From the NCBI RefSeq assembly GCF_000774145.1, contig NZ_KN322985.1, positions 457,910-521,909 of the forward strand: 64,000 nt of DNA, read 5' to 3'. A model generated the notes under the pieces. The model was not told where the DNA came from and did no database searches. It saw only the letters and a program-made list of their open reading frames with translations. Position numbers and translations under genes: made by a program. Below, one piece after another: positions 35,014 through 45,535 of this stretch. Source of the stretch: Pseudomonas mediterranea CFBP 5447 (GTDB lineage Bacteria; Pseudomonadota; Gammaproteobacteria; Pseudomonadales; Pseudomonadaceae). How positions within the stretch are numbered: the first letter of the stretch is position 1; each line of letters opens with the position of its first letter.

Positions 35014-35111
35014 AACCCGATATAGCGATTTGTTCGGTATTCAGATCAAATCCATATTGGTATATCGCGAAATAACGATTTAAGGTTCGCCTCATCGCGA
35101 TATAGCGTTTT
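35014..35111 (+). promoter_or_regulatory. Three phased copies of an 18-bp ArsR-type operator
   Basis: Direct copies at 35014-35031, 35064-35081 and 35094-35111 with consensus ATCGCGAtATAgCGaTTT. Copy starts are 50 and 30 bp apart, whole helical turns. Lies 31 bp before the ArsR gene. Binding by that ArsR protein is inferred from position. Confidence 0.6.
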
Positions 35112-35141
35112 ACTCACCTGAACCCACTACGAACTGCCCAC

Positions 35142-35444
35142 ATGACCCTTGACCTCGACGAAATAATAAAAGCACTGGCACACCCGGTACGGCGAGACAT
35201 CCTCAACTGGCTCAAAGACCCCAAGGTCCAGTTCCCTGAACAATTGCACAACCACGAGTTCGGCATCTGCGCCGGACAGATCGACCAGCGTTGCGGCCTG
35301 TCGCAGTCCACGGTGTCGGCCCATCTGGCGGTGTTGCAACGGGCGGGGCTGATCACCAGCCAGAAGGTCGGTCAATGGCACTTCTTCAAACGCAACGAGG
35401 AAGTGATCCAGCAGTTCCTCAAGCAAATGAGCCAAGAGCTCTGA
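35142..35444 (+). CDS. ArsR family transcriptional regulator
   Basis: 100-residue winged-helix repressor: LAHPVRRDILNWL (about 11-23) and recognition helix region CGLSQSTVSAHLAVLQRAGLI (about 48-68). Cys44 (GICAGQIDQ) and Cys53 (QRCGLS) may be sensing thiols, though the ArsR ELCVCDL metal motif is absent. It heads an operon with an MFS transporter (12-bp gap) and an Old Yellow Enzyme, which points to sensing of an electrophilic or quinone-like toxicant. Probably autorepressing through the upstream repeats. Confidence 0.92.
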   Translation: MTLDLDEIIKALAHPVRRDILNWLKDPKVQFPEQLHNHEFGICAGQIDQRCGLSQSTVSAHLAVLQRAGLITSQKVGQWHFFKRNEEVIQQFLKQMSQEL

Positions 35445-35456
35445 CAAGGATTCGCC

Positions 35457-36623
35457 ATGCCCCTCTCACTCCTTATCCTGGCCCTCAGCGCCTTCGCCAT
35501 CGGTACCACCGAGTTCGTCATCATGGGCCTGTTGCCCGATGTGGCGGCTGACCTGGGTGTATCGATCCCCGGCGCCGGCTGGCTGGTGACCGGCTACGCC
35601 CTGGGCGTGGCCATCGGTGCTCCCTTCATGGCCCTGGCCACCGCCCGGCTGCCACGCAAGGCCGCGCTGGTGGCGCTGATGGGGATTTTCATCATCGGCA
35701 ACCTGCTGTGCGCCATTGCCAGCGACTACAACGTGCTGATGTTCGCCCGGGTCGTGACCGCCTTGTGCCACGGCGCGTTCTTCGGAATCGGTTCGGTAGT
35801 GGCCGCCGGCCTGGTGGCGCCCAACAAGCGCGCCTCGGCCGTGGCCCTGATGTTCACCGGCCTGACCCTGGCCAATGTCCTCGGCGTCCCGCTGGGTACG
35901 GCACTGGGCCAGGAAGCGGGCTGGCGTTCGACCTTCTGGGCCGTGACCCTCATCGGTGTGGTGGCGCTGATCGGTCTGATCCGCTTCCTGCCGGCCAAGC
36001 GCGATGAAGAAAAACTCGACATGCGCTCGGAACTGGTGGCGCTCAAGGGTGCGGGCCTGTGGCTGTCCCTGGGCATGACGGCGCTGTTTTCCGCCTCGGT
36101 GTTCACCCTGTTCACCTACGTCGCCCCGTTGCTGGGTGAAGTCACCGGCGTGTCGCCCCGTGGCGTGACGTGGACCCTGGTGCTGATCGGCCTGGGCCTG
36201 ACCCTGGGCAATATCATCGGCGGCAAGCTGGCGGACAAGAGCCTGGCGAACACGCTGATCGGTGTGTTCGTCACCATGGCCGTGGTCTCCACCGTGTTGA
36301 GCTGGACCAGCGTGGCGCTGATCCCCACCGAAATGACCCTGTTCCTCTGGGCCACCGCCTGCTTCGCGGCCGTGCCGGCCCTGCAAGTCAACGTGGTGAC
36401 CTTCGGCAAAGAGGCACCGAACCTGGTGTCTACCCTGAACATCGGCGCTTTCAACATCGGCAACGCCTTGGGCGCCTGGGTCGGCGGCAGCGTCATCGAC
36501 CAGGGCCTGGGCCTGACCAGCGTTCCCCTCGCCGCCGGTGCGCTGGCGGTACTGGCGCTGTTGATCACCCTGATTACTTTCCGCCAGGGCGCCAACCCCG
36601 ACCTGGCTCCGGCAACTCGTTGA
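35457..36623 (+). CDS. MFS transporter (YdhP/AraJ-like)
   Basis: 388 residues, twelve hydrophobic helices. The family start LALSAFAIGTTEFVIMGLLP (about 5-24) is the hallmark of the DHA1 sugar-efflux/YdhP branch, followed by a motif-A-like loop ATARLPRKAALV. Likely exports a small toxic compound. Second gene of the ArsR operon, 32 bp before the flavin reductase. Confidence 0.92.
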   Translation: MPLSLLILALSAFAIGTTEFVIMGLLPDVAADLGVSIPGAGWLVTGYALGVAIGAPFMALATARLPRKAALVALMGIFIIGNLLCAIASDYNVLMFARVVTALCHGAFFGIGSVVAAGLVAPNKRASAVALMFTGLTLANVLGVPLGTALGQEAGWRSTFWAVTLIGVVALIGLIRFLPAKRDEEKLDMRSELVALKGAGLWLSLGMTALFSASVFTLFTYVAPLLGEVTGVSPRGVTWTLVLIGLGLTLGNIIGGKLADKSLANTLIGVFVTMAVVSTVLSWTSVALIPTEMTLFLWATACFAAVPALQVNVVTFGKEAPNLVSTLNIGAFNIGNALGAWVGGSVIDQGLGLTSVPLAAGALAVLALLITLITFRQGANPDLAPATR

Positions 36624-36655
36624 TTTTCAACTTCCACTTTCGAGGCTTGTAATTC

Positions 36656-37705
36656 ATGACGACTATTTTCGACCCGATCAAACTCGGCGACATCGAGCTG
36701 AAGAACCGCATCATCATGGCGCCACTGACCCGCTGCCGCGCCGATGCGGGCCGCGTACCCAACGCGTTGATGGCCGAGTACTACGTGCAACGCGCCTCCG
36801 CCGGCCTGATCCTCAGCGAAGCCACCTCCGTCACGCCGATGGGCGTGGGTTATCCGGATACCCCGGGCATCTGGTCCAACGATCAGGTGCGCGGCTGGGC
36901 CAACGTGACCAAGGCGATCCACGGTGCCGGCGGCAAGATCTTCCTGCAGCTGTGGCACGTGGGCCGGATCTCCCATCCGTCGTACCTGAATGGCGAAACC
37001 CCGGTGGCACCCAGCGCCATCCAGCCCAAAGGCCACGTGAGCCTGGTGCGTCCATTGGCCGACTACCCGACGCCACGGGCCCTGGAAACCGCTGAAATCG
37101 CCGACATCGTCGACGCCTACCGCGTAGGCGCCGAAAACGCCAAGGCCGCCGGTTTCGACGGCGTGGAAATCCACGGCGCCAACGGCTACCTGCTCGACCA
37201 GTTCCTGCAAAGCAGCACCAACCAGCGTACCGACCACTACGGCGGCTCCCTGGAAAACCGCGCCCGCCTGTTGCTGGAAGTGACCGATGCCGCCATCGAA
37301 GTCTGGGGCGCCGGCCGGGTTGGCGTGCACCTGGCGCCACGTGCCGACTCCCATGACATGGGCGACGAGAACCGCCTGGAAACCTTCAGCTACGTGGCCC
37401 GAGAGCTGGGCAAGCGTGGCATCGCGTTCATCTGCTCCCGCGAGAAGGAAGGCGACGACAGCATCGGCCCGCAACTCAAGCAAGCTTTCGGCGGCCCGTA
37501 CATTGCCAATGAGCGCTTCACCAAGGACAGCGCCAATGCCTGGCTGGCCGAGGGCAAGGCCGATGCCGTGGCATTCGGTGTGCCTTTCATTGCCAACCCG
37601 GACTTGCCGGCACGCTTGAAAGCCGATGCGCCGCTGAATGAGCCACACCCGGAAACGTTCTATGGAAAAGGGCCGGTGGGTTATATCGATTATCCCGTGA
37701 TGTAA
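36656..37705 (+). CDS. Alkene reductase, Old Yellow Enzyme family
   Basis: 349-residue FMN-dependent TIM-barrel reductase that reduces activated C=C bonds (N-ethylmaleimide, nitroalkenes, quinones) with NADPH. Landmarks: MAPLTRCRAD (about 22-31), LWHVGRISHP (about 98-107), and HGANGYLLDQFL...NQRTDHYGGSLENRARL (about 180-212) with the substrate-binding His and Asn. It is of the NemA/XenB type. Last gene of the ArsR-MFS-OYE operon, closed by a clear terminator. Confidence 0.94.
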   Translation: MTTIFDPIKLGDIELKNRIIMAPLTRCRADAGRVPNALMAEYYVQRASAGLILSEATSVTPMGVGYPDTPGIWSNDQVRGWANVTKAIHGAGGKIFLQLWHVGRISHPSYLNGETPVAPSAIQPKGHVSLVRPLADYPTPRALETAEIADIVDAYRVGAENAKAAGFDGVEIHGANGYLLDQFLQSSTNQRTDHYGGSLENRARLLLEVTDAAIEVWGAGRVGVHLAPRADSHDMGDENRLETFSYVARELGKRGIAFICSREKEGDDSIGPQLKQAFGGPYIANERFTKDSANAWLAEGKADAVAFGVPFIANPDLPARLKADAPLNEPHPETFYGKGPVGYIDYPVM

Positions 37706-37726
37706 GCATGTAACTCAGGCCAACTG

Positions 37727-37761
37727 AAAAGCCCCGACTCGAAAGAGCCAGGGCTTTTTTT
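37727..37761 (+). terminator. Rho-independent terminator of the ArsR-MFS-OYE operon
   Basis: AAAAGCCC / GGGCTTTT stem with T-run, 22 bp after the alkene reductase stop. Confidence 0.85.
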
Positions 37762-38045
37762 ATGCCTGTCAACTTTAACTCCGCACCAATTAACCAGCGC
37801 TGACACAACGAATAACAAGACGAAACTTATCCACTATGGATTCACGCATCGAACAACGCTAATAATAAAACCCGAACAACACTTCACCCACACAAAGGAT
37901 TGACGCTTATATATTCACCTCCAGCAATAATTCAACACCCGACAAGTAAAGCTCGGTAAAACAACACCATCCAATCAAACCCACAACATACCCATCAATG
38001 TATGCAGGCTTTAGCGAGCGTTGCATTTATGAGAGACGCATAACC
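37762..38045. other. AT-rich gene-free region before a secreted protein
   Basis: About 285 bp, clearly richer in A and T than the rest of the window, with no repeat or family-like frame. Its composition change coincides with the following orphan gene, suggesting acquisition from outside. A GAGACGCA stretch before 38046 is a weak ribosome site. Confidence 0.5.
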
Positions 38046-38552
38046 ATGAATATCCTGAAAAGTTTCATCCTTGCCCTGGTGCTGGGGCCCGCTATGGTTG
38101 CCAACAGCATGGCCAACACCGGCATCACCGTGGAGATTACAAACAATACCAACGGTACGTTGAGCATGACCAACCTGCTGACCGATCCGCCACAGCCTGC
38201 GGACTTTTCTTCGAACGCTTATGACGTGTCGCCCAAGTCCATTCGCAATATCCATTTCGTCCATCAAAGGAGTTACACCTATCCCACAGCGGGTTGGCAA
38301 CCCACACTGAAGAAAGTCAAACCTATTGAACTCGTTCTCTCTTATGCCTTGAGCAATTACGACTTCGAATGCCAGATGCAAACCCGATTCCAAGCCCCAG
38401 TCGTCTTTGGCACCCTGGAACCCCGTTACAAACCGGACTGGAACAGTCGATCGAACTACACCGGCGATGGCAAATACACTTGCAGGACTGAAGTCTCGCA
38501 AAAGATGCTCGAACCGCCCTTCAACTACACTGTTCGCCTGATTGTCGAATAG
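38046..38552 (+). CDS. Secreted protein of unknown function
   Basis: 168 residues with signal peptide (MNILKSFILALVLGPAMVANSMA, then NTG). The mature protein is predicted beta-rich: GITVEITNNTNGTLSMTN, then alternating polar/hydrophobic strands, two Cys (in FECQM and YTCRT) that could pair, and a C-terminal strand FNYTVRLIVE. Codon use and composition are more AT-rich than the neighbours. I do not recognise a family; the opening resembles beta-sandwich proteins such as aegerolysins only loosely. Start ATG 38046 fits the signal peptide. Stands alone. Confidence 0.75.
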   Translation: MNILKSFILALVLGPAMVANSMANTGITVEITNNTNGTLSMTNLLTDPPQPADFSSNAYDVSPKSIRNIHFVHQRSYTYPTAGWQPTLKKVKPIELVLSYALSNYDFECQMQTRFQAPVVFGTLEPRYKPDWNSRSNYTGDGKYTCRTEVSQKMLEPPFNYTVRLIVE

Positions 38553-38611
38553 GCCGTAGACACGCGATAGCGACGCGCGCGTTGTCAATGTGCAGACGAT
38601 TCATCTATAAG

Positions 38612-38641
38612 TACCCCGTCGGGCTTGAGGCCCACGGGGTA
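38612..38641. terminator. Stem-loop between convergent genes
   Basis: TACCCCGT-C-GGGC / GCCC-ACGGGGTA, a 12-bp stem with one bulge and a five-base loop between the secreted protein gene and ttgR. The T-run is poor. Confidence 0.55.
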
Positions 38642-38688
38642 TTCGTCATCAGCTATTGACACATATCGACGCAATTACGCATTTTGTT

Positions 38689-39321
38689 TCATTTGCGCAG
38701 GTTGGGGCTCAGGCGCAGCATGTCCAGCCCGATGTCCACCCAGCGCTCGGCCTCACCAGCCAGGGCGAAGCTGTCGGGGACCAACAGCCATTGGTAGAGG
38801 ATGCCATCGATGTAGGCATGGAGGGCAACCGCCGCCCTTTCCGGGTCCATATCACCCGGCAACTGTCCACGCGTCATTGCATTGCGCAACGACAGCGCGA
38901 TACGCACATTGCAGTCGAGGCTGACTTCGCGCCGCTGCTGGCGCAAATCGCACATCTCATCGGTGAACTCGCACTTATGGAAAAGAATCTCATTGATGCG
39001 TCGGGTTTTCGGGTCCAGGGCCACCTGCTGGAACAACCGCACCAGCAGCTTCCGGACGCAGCCCAACGGGTCCGGCTCTTCTTCGTTTTCACTGGCGCGG
39101 GCCAGTTCATCGAGCGGCTCATGCAAGGTGTCGAGCATGGCCTGGAGCAGATCCGCCTTGTTGCTGAAATGCCAATAGATCGCCCCGCGTGTCACACCGG
39201 CCAGGGTCGCAATGTCGGCCAGCGTCGTGCGCGCCACGCCACGCTCGAAAAAGGCTTTTTCGGCCGCTTCGAGTATCTGGCTGCGAGTCTCCAGGGCTTC
39301 CTCTTTGGTACGACGAACCAT
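38689..39321 (-). CDS. ttgR: TetR family repressor of the efflux operon
   Basis: 210 residues, the length of P. putida TtgR and nearly collinear with it as I recall the sequence. N-terminal helix-turn-helix ([29 protein letters not shown]), then the ligand-binding domain with [18 protein letters not shown] and the C-terminal [15 protein letters not shown]. It represses ttgABC and itself and is released by flavonoids, antibiotics and other aromatic ligands. The ATG at 39321 (MVRRTKEEA) is chosen over an upstream ATG four codons earlier. Divergent from ttgA with the operator between. Confidence 0.94.
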   Translation of the reverse strand: MVRRTKEEALETRSQILEAAEKAFFERGVARTTLADIATLAGVTRGAIYWHFSNKADLLQAMLDTLHEPLDELARASENEEEPDPLGCVRKLLVRLFQQVALDPKTRRINEILFHKCEFTDEMCDLRQQRREVSLDCNVRIALSLRNAMTRGQLPGDMDPERAAVALHAYIDGILYQWLLVPDSFALAGEAERWVDIGLDMLRLSPNLRK

Positions 39322-39465
39322 GGCAGTAAACACCTCAATCAGGATGCATGAGCAATGCGTAAGGTCAGCTGAGCGAATATAGAGCGCCCTCTCATAGGAG
39401 CGGACCTCCGGTCAACAGGGCCTTTGTCAGGCTTTTGTAAAGCCGGATGGTACGCAATTTGGCTG

Positions 39466-39491
39466 TTTACAAACAACCATGTACGTAAGTA
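39466..39491. promoter_or_regulatory. TtgR operator / divergent ttgR-ttgABC promoter
   Basis: TTTACAAACAACCATG with an imperfect inverted match GTAAGTA on the right. It closely resembles the P. putida TtgR operator as I recall it and overlaps the expected promoters. Position between the divergent genes agrees. Confidence 0.8.
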
Positions 39492-39583
39492 TATTTCTTA
39501 GCAACCTACTAATTGAAAAATGACGCCTTTCTAACTTTCCACCTTTCGAGTGCGCCTGTTGCGCGCCTGACCCGAGGATTTCC

Positions 39584-40753
39584 ATGCAATTCAAGCCAGC
39601 TGTTACCGCTCTGGTTACCGCCATCGCCCTGGCATCACTGCTCAGCGGATGCAAAAAGGAAGAGGCGGCCCCCGCCGCACCACCCCCTCAGGTCGGCGTC
39701 GTAACCCTCAAAACCCAGCCTTTCACCTTGACGTCCGAATTGCCCGGCCGTACCAGCGCGTTCCGTGTCGCGGAAGTCCGTCCACAGGTCAACGGCATCA
39801 TCCTCAAGCGTCTGTTCAAGGAAGGCGCCGACGTCAAGGCCGGCCAGCAGCTGTATCAGATCGACCCGGCGGTGTACGAAGCGACCCTCAAGAGCGCCGA
39901 GGCGAACTTGCGCTCAACCAAATCCATCGCCGATCGCTACAAGCAATTGGTGGATGAACAGGCCGTCAGCCGTCAGGAATACGACACCGCCGTGGCCAAT
40001 CGCCTCGAATCGGAAGCCAACCTGCAAACCGCTCAGATCAACGTGCGCTACACCAAGGTCTATGCACCGATTTCCGGTCGCATCGGCCGTTCTTCGGTCA
40101 CCGAGGGCGCGCTGGTCAGCAACGGTCAGGCCGACGCCCTGGCGACTATCCAGCAGTTGGACCCGATCTATGTCGACGTGACCCAGAGTTCGGTCGAACT
40201 GCTGCAATTGCGTCGTGAGCTGGAAAGCGGCCGGTTGCAGAAGGCTGGCGACAATGCCGCCATGGTCAAGCTGACCCTGGAGGATGGCAGCCAGTATGCC
40301 CATGACGGCAAGCTGGAGTTTTCCGAAGTGTCGGTCGACCAGACCACCGGCTCCGTCACCTTGCGGGCCGTGTTCCCCAACCCGGACCACACCCTGCTGC
40401 CGGGCATGTTCGTCCATGCGCAGTTGCAGGCCGGGGTGAACAGCGCGGCGATCCTGGCGCCGCAGCAGGGCGTGACCCGTGACCTCAAGGGCCTGCCGAC
40501 CGCATTGGTGGTAGGCCCGGACAACAAGGTCGAACTGCGTCAGCTCAAGGCCAGCCGCACCGTCGGCAGCCAGTGGCTGATCGAAGACGGGCTCAAGGCC
40601 GGCGATCGCCTGATTACCGAAGGCCTGCAGTACGTACGGCCCGGGGTTGAAGTCAAGGCCACCGAAGCCACCAACGTGAACAGCAACGCAGCCACCAAGA
40701 ACCCGGCCCCCGCTCAGGCAGCTGACAAAGCAGCCGGCGGCAAAGGGGAGTAA
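39584..40753 (+). CDS. ttgA: Efflux periplasmic adaptor, MexA/TtgA type
   Basis: 389-residue membrane-fusion lipoprotein. Signal and lipobox LLSGCK (Cys24), lipoyl half-motifs around residues 60-110 and 160-200 (VNGIILKRLFKEGADVKAGQ; APISGRIGRSSVTEGALVS), alpha-hairpin (ANLRSTKSIADRYKQLVDEQ) and beta-barrel ends. It joins the inner-membrane pump TtgB to the outer-membrane channel TtgC. Three bases separate it from ttgB. The C-terminal 25 residues are Ala/Lys-rich low complexity. Confidence 0.96.
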   Translation: MQFKPAVTALVTAIALASLLSGCKKEEAAPAAPPPQVGVVTLKTQPFTLTSELPGRTSAFRVAEVRPQVNGIILKRLFKEGADVKAGQQLYQIDPAVYEATLKSAEANLRSTKSIADRYKQLVDEQAVSRQEYDTAVANRLESEANLQTAQINVRYTKVYAPISGRIGRSSVTEGALVSNGQADALATIQQLDPIYVDVTQSSVELLQLRRELESGRLQKAGDNAAMVKLTLEDGSQYAHDGKLEFSEVSVDQTTGSVTLRAVFPNPDHTLLPGMFVHAQLQAGVNSAAILAPQQGVTRDLKGLPTALVVGPDNKVELRQLKASRTVGSQWLIEDGLKAGDRLITEGLQYVRPGVEVKATEATNVNSNAATKNPAPAQAADKAAGGKGE

Positions 40754-40756
40754 ACC

Positions 40757-43700
40757 ATGTCGAAATTCTTTATCGACCGTCCGATCTTCGCCTGGGTGAT
40801 CGCCCTGGTGATCATGCTGGTCGGGGCTCTATCGATCCTCAAGTTGCCGATCAACCAGTACCCGAGCATCGCGCCGCCGGCCATCGCGATCCAGGTCACC
40901 TACCCGGGTGCGTCCGCGCAAACCGTGCAGGACACCGTGGTCCAGGTGATCGAGCAGCAGCTCAACGGTATCGACAACCTGCGTTATGTGTCCTCGGAAA
41001 GTAACTCCGACGGCAGCATGACCATCACCGCGACCTTCGAGCAGGGTACCAACTCCGATACCGCGCAGGTCCAGGTCCAGAACAAGCTGAACCTGGCCAC
41101 CCCGTTGCTGCCGCAAGAAGTGCAGCAGCAGGGTATCCGCGTGACCAAGTCAGTGAAGAACTTCCTGATGGTGATCGGCGTCGTATCGCGCGACGGCAGC
41201 ATGACCAAGGACGACCTGTCCAACTACATCGTGTCCAACATGCAGGACCCGATTTCGCGCACGGCCGGTGTCGGTGACTTCCAGGTCTTCGGCGCCCAGT
41301 ACGCGATGCGGATCTGGCTCGACCCGGCCAAGCTGAACAACTATGCGCTGACCCCGGTGGACGTCAAAACCGCCATCGCCGCGCAGAACGTCCAGGTGTC
41401 CTCCGGCCAGCTCGGCGGCCTGCCTGCCCTGCCCGGCCAGCAACTGAACGCCACCATCATCGGCAAGACCCGCCTGCAGACCGCCGAACAGTTCAAGGCA
41501 ATTCTGCTCAAGGTCAACCCGGATGGCTCGCAAGTGCGCGTCGGTGACGTCGCCGATGTCGGCCTGGGTGGCGAGAACTACAGCATCAGTGCCCAGTTCA
41601 ACGGCGCCCCGGCTTCGGGCCTGGCCGTCAAACTGGCCAACGGTGCCAACGCCCTCGACACGGCCAAGGCCCTGCGCAAGACCATCAACGACCTCAAGCC
41701 GTTCTTCCCGCAAGGCATGGAAGTGGTGTTCCCCTACGACACCACGCCAGTGGTGAGCGAGTCGATCAAGGGCGTGGTGGAAACCCTGGTGGAAGCGGTC
41801 GCCCTGGTGTTCCTGGTGATGTTCCTGTTCCTGCAGAACTTCCGCGCCACCATCATCACCACGATGACCGTGCCGGTTGTACTGCTGGGTACGTTCGGGA
41901 TCCTCGCGGCGTTCGGCTTCAGCATCAACACCCTGACCATGTTCGGCATGGTGCTCGCCATCGGCTTGCTGGTGGACGACGCCATCGTCGTGGTGGAAAA
42001 CGTCGAACGGGTGATGAGCGAGGAAGGCCTGTCACCCAAGGAGGCGACGAAAAAATCCATGGGCCAGATCCAGGGTGCCCTGGTGGGTATCGCCCTGGTG
42101 CTTTCGGCGGTACTGCTGCCGATGGCGTTCTTCGGCGGCTCCACCGGTGTGATCTATAAACAGTTCTCCATCACCATCGTCTCGGCCATGGCCCTGTCGG
42201 TACTGGTGGCGCTGATCTTCACCCCGGCGCTCTGCGCAACCATGCTCAAACCCATTGCCAAGGGTGACCATGGCGTGGAGAAACGTGGGTTCTTCGGCTG
42301 GTTCAACCGCAACTTCGACCGCAGCGTGCAAAGCTACGAGCGGGGTGTCGGCAATATCCTGCGCCATAAAGCACCGTACCTGCTGGTCTACCTGATTATC
42401 GTCGTCGGTATGATCTGGCTGTTCATGCGTATTCCGGCCTCTTTCCTCCCCGAGGAAGACCAGGGGGTGCTGTTTGCCCAGGTCCAGACGCCAGCCGGGT
42501 CCAGCGCCCAGCGCACCCAGGTGGTGGTGGACAAGATGCGTGAGTACCTGCTGCGTCCAGGCAAGGATGGCGGTGAAGGCGATGGCGTGGCCTCGGTGTT
42601 CACCGTGACCGGCTTCAACTTCGCCGGCCGCGGCCAGAGCTCGGGCATGGCGTTCATCATGCTCAAGCCGTGGGAAGAGCGTAACGCCGACAACAGCGTG
42701 TTCAAGATCTCCGCCCGCGCCCAGCAGCACTTCTTCACCTTCCGCGACGCCATGGTGTTCGCCTTTGCCCCTCCGGCGGTGCTGGAACTGGGTAACGCCA
42801 CAGGTTTCGACGTGTTCCTGCAGGACCGTGCCGGCGTCGGCCATCAGAAGTTGATGGAAGCGCGTAACCAGTTCCTGGGCATGGCGTCCCAAAGCAAGGT
42901 ACTGGCCCAGGTGCGTCCGAACGGCCTGAACGACGAGCCGCAATACCAGCTGGAAATCGATGACGAGAAGGCCAGCGCCCTCGGCGTGACCATTTCGGAC
43001 ATCAACAACACCTTGTCGATTGCCCTGGGCAGTAGCTACGTCAACGACTTCATCGACCGTGGTCGGGTGAAGAAGGTGTATGTCCAGGGACAGGCAGGCG
43101 CTCGCATGAGCCCCGAAGACCTGCAGAAATGGTACGTGCGCAACAGCGCGGGAACCATGGTGCCGTTCACCGCCTTCGCCAAGGGCGAGTGGGTCTATGG
43201 CTCGCCGAAGTTGTCCCGTTACAACGGCGTGGAAGCGATGGAAGTGCTCGGCACTCCGGCTCCCGGCTACTCCACCGGTGAAGCCATGGCCGAAGTCGAG
43301 GCCATCGCCAAGAAGCTGCCGGCCGGTGTCGGTATTTCCTGGACCGGCCTGTCGTATGAAGAACGACTGGCAGGCTCCCAGATGCCGGCGCTGTTCGCCC
43401 TGTCGATCCTGATGGTGTTTCTCTGCCTGGCGGCGCTGTATGAGAGCTGGTCGATCCCGATTGCGATCGTGCTCGTGGTGCCGCTGGGGATCATCGGTGC
43501 GTTGATGGCGACCAGCTTGCGCGGGCTTTCCAATGACGTGTACTTTCTGGTCGGTCTGTTGACCACCATCGGCCTGGTCGCGAAGAACGCCATCCTGATC
43601 GTCGAGTTCGCCAAGGAACTGCATGAGCACGGCAAGAGCCTGCAAGAGGCGGCCATCGAGGCTTGCCGGATGCGACTGCGGCCGATCATCATGACCTCGC

Positions 43701-43912
43701 TCGCGTTTATCCTCGGCGTGGTGCCCTTGGCAATTTCCACAGGTGCCGGCTCGGGTAGCCAACATGCCATCGGCACCGTGGTGATCGGCGGGATGATCAC
43801 CGCCACCGTCCTGGCGATCTTCTGGGTGCCGCTGTTCTTCGTGGCCGTTTCGTCGATAGGTCGTCGCAAAAAGGACGACACCCCTGAAACCATTAAAGAG
43901 GCTGGGCAATGA
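40757..43912 (+). CDS. ttgB: RND multidrug efflux pump, MexB/TtgB type
   Basis: 1051-residue HAE1-family resistance-nodulation-division transporter with twelve membrane helices and two large periplasmic loops. Proton-relay residues are visible in [18 protein letters not shown] (paired Asp near 406-407). N-terminus [20 protein letters not shown] is family-standard. It captures drugs, solvents and plant phenolics from the periplasm and membrane. Middle gene of ttgABC, overlapping ttgC by four bases. Confidence 0.97.
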   Translation: MSKFFIDRPIFAWVIALVIMLVGALSILKLPINQYPSIAPPAIAIQVTYPGASAQTVQDTVVQVIEQQLNGIDNLRYVSSESNSDGSMTITATFEQGTNSDTAQVQVQNKLNLATPLLPQEVQQQGIRVTKSVKNFLMVIGVVSRDGSMTKDDLSNYIVSNMQDPISRTAGVGDFQVFGAQYAMRIWLDPAKLNNYALTPVDVKTAIAAQNVQVSSGQLGGLPALPGQQLNATIIGKTRLQTAEQFKAILLKVNPDGSQVRVGDVADVGLGGENYSISAQFNGAPASGLAVKLANGANALDTAKALRKTINDLKPFFPQGMEVVFPYDTTPVVSESIKGVVETLVEAVALVFLVMFLFLQNFRATIITTMTVPVVLLGTFGILAAFGFSINTLTMFGMVLAIGLLVDDAIVVVENVERVMSEEGLSPKEATKKSMGQIQGALVGIALVLSAVLLPMAFFGGSTGVIYKQFSITIVSAMALSVLVALIFTPALCATMLKPIAKGDHGVEKRGFFGWFNRNFDRSVQSYERGVGNILRHKAPYLLVYLIIVVGMIWLFMRIPASFLPEEDQGVLFAQVQTPAGSSAQRTQVVVDKMREYLLRPGKDGGEGDGVASVFTVTGFNFAGRGQSSGMAFIMLKPWEERNADNSVFKISARAQQHFFTFRDAMVFAFAPPAVLELGNATGFDVFLQDRAGVGHQKLMEARNQFLGMASQSKVLAQVRPNGLNDEPQYQLEIDDEKASALGVTISDINNTLSIALGSSYVNDFIDRGRVKKVYVQGQAGARMSPEDLQKWYVRNSAGTMVPFTAFAKGEWVYGSPKLSRYNGVEAMEVLGTPAPGYSTGEAMAEVEAIAKKLPAGVGISWTGLSYEERLAGSQMPALFALSILMVFLCLAALYESWSIPIAIVLVVPLGIIGALMATSLRGLSNDVYFLVGLLTTIGLVAKNAILIVEFAKELHEHGKSLQEAAIEACRMRLRPIIMTSLAFILGVVPLAISTGAGSGSQHAIGTVVIGGMITATVLAIFWVPLFFVAVSSIGRRKKDDTPETIKEAGQ

Positions 43913-45366
43913 GCAAGTCGTTACTCTCTCTGACCATCGCCGCCGTCGTGCTCAGCGGCTGCTCGCTGATCCCCGACTATCAGCGGCCCGAAGCACCGGT
44001 CGCGGCACAATACCCCCAAGGTCCGGCCTACGAGCCGGCCAAGGCGGCCGGCCAGGCGGCCGCGGAACAGGGCTGGAAGCAGTTCTTCCATGACCCGGCC
44101 CTGCAACAGCTGATCCAGGTCGCCCTGGAAAACAACCGCGACCTGCGCGTCGCGGCGCTGAACATCGATGCCTACGCCGCGCAGTACAACATCCAGCGCG
44201 CGGACCTGTTCCCGGCGGTCTCGGCCACCGGTTCGGGCAGCCGCCAGCGGGTACCGGCACGGGCCTCGCAGACCGGACAAGCAGCCATCAGCAGCTCCTA
44301 CTCGGCCACCCTGGGCATCAGTGCCTATGAACTGGACCTGTTCGGCCGGGTTCGCAGCCTGAGCGAGCAAGCGCTGCAAAGCTACTTCGCCACCGAGGAA
44401 GCCCGCCGCAGTACCCAGATCAGCCTGGTGGCCAGCGTCGCCAACGCCTACCTGACCTGGCAGGCCGACAAGGAACTGCTCAAGCTGACCCAGGAAACCC
44501 TGGGGACCTACGAGCAGAGCCTCAAGCTGACCACCCGCAGCGCCGATGTCGGCGTCGCCTCGGCGCTTGACCTGAGCCAGGCGCGCACGGCGGTGGAAAA
44601 CGCCCGTGTGCAACTGGCCCGCTACACCCGCCAGGTGGCCCAGGACGAAAACAACCTGACCCTGCTGCTGGGCACCGGCCTGCCGGCCAACCTGAACACG
44701 CAACCACTGAGCAACGACCTGCTCAGCGAAGTGCCGGCCGGGTTGCCGTCGGACTTGCTGCAACGTCGTCCGGACATTCTCCAGGCCGAACACAACCTGC
44801 TTGCCGCCAACGCCAACATCGGCGCCGCGCGGGCCGCGTTCTTCCCGAGCATCAGCCTGACGGCCAACGCCGGCACGCTGAGCCCGGACCTGTCCGGCCT
44901 GTTCAAGGGCGGTTCGGGTACCTGGACCTTCGCCCCGCAGATCAACCTGCCGATCTTCAACGCCGGCAGCCTGCGGGCGAGCCTGGATTACGCCAAGATC
45001 CAGAAAGACATCAACGTCGCGCAGTACGAGAAGTCGATTCAGACGGCATTCCAGGAAGTCTCCGACGGCCTGGCGGCACGCCAGACCTACAACGAGCAGT
45101 TGCAGGCCCAGACCGACTTCGTCGCCGCCAACCAGGATTACTATCGCCTGGCCGAGCGTCGCTATCGCATTGGTGTCGACAGCAACCTGACCTTCCTCGA
45201 TGCCCAACGCCAGCTGTTCAGCGCCCAACAGTCGCTGATCACCGACCGCCTCGCGCAATTGACCAGCGAGGTCAATCTGTACAAGGCGCTGGGGGGTGGG
45301 TGGAATGCCGAGACGGGCAAGAACGAGCCGGTGAAGGAAGAAGCGCCGAAGATGAAATTGTTCTGA
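43909..45366 (+). CDS. ttgC: Outer-membrane efflux channel, OprM/TtgC type
   Basis: 485-residue TolC-like lipoprotein: signal with lipobox VLSGCS (Cys18), then two repeats of the outer-membrane-efflux domain, containing [15 protein letters not shown] and [32 protein letters not shown]. It forms the trimeric exit duct for TtgAB. The start ATG lies within the ttgB stop (ATGA), so translation is coupled. A strong terminator follows. Confidence 0.96.
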   Translation: MSKSLLSLTIAAVVLSGCSLIPDYQRPEAPVAAQYPQGPAYEPAKAAGQAAAEQGWKQFFHDPALQQLIQVALENNRDLRVAALNIDAYAAQYNIQRADLFPAVSATGSGSRQRVPARASQTGQAAISSSYSATLGISAYELDLFGRVRSLSEQALQSYFATEEARRSTQISLVASVANAYLTWQADKELLKLTQETLGTYEQSLKLTTRSADVGVASALDLSQARTAVENARVQLARYTRQVAQDENNLTLLLGTGLPANLNTQPLSNDLLSEVPAGLPSDLLQRRPDILQAEHNLLAANANIGAARAAFFPSISLTANAGTLSPDLSGLFKGGSGTWTFAPQINLPIFNAGSLRASLDYAKIQKDINVAQYEKSIQTAFQEVSDGLAARQTYNEQLQAQTDFVAANQDYYRLAERRYRIGVDSNLTFLDAQRQLFSAQQSLITDRLAQLTSEVNLYKALGGGWNAETGKNEPVKEEAPKMKLF

Positions 45367-45390
45367 TTGATGCTTGAACGCTGAAACACG

Positions 45391-45415
45391 AAGCCCACCG
45401 AGAGGTGGGCTTTTT
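45391..45415 (+). terminator. Rho-independent terminator of ttgABC
   Basis: Perfect nine-base-pair stem AAGCCCACC / GGTGGGCTT with GAGA loop and T-run, 25 bp after the ttgC stop. Confidence 0.92.
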
Positions 45416-45436
45416 GTTTGGGTTTCTACAGGGTTG

Positions 45437-45466
45437 TGTGGGAGCGAGCTTGCTCGCGATGGCGGC
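45437..45466 (+). repeat. Solitary REP
   Basis: TGTGGGAGCGAGCTTGCTCGCGATGGCGG without an adjacent inverted partner; a degenerate partner (ATCGCGAGCAAGCTTTGCTCC) is at 45831-45855. Confidence 0.75.
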
Positions 45467-45535
45467 CTGTCAGCTGATCGAGTACATATCCATTGCTGCG
45501 GTAACGGCTGCTTAGGGTTTCGCCCTGACGGCGAC

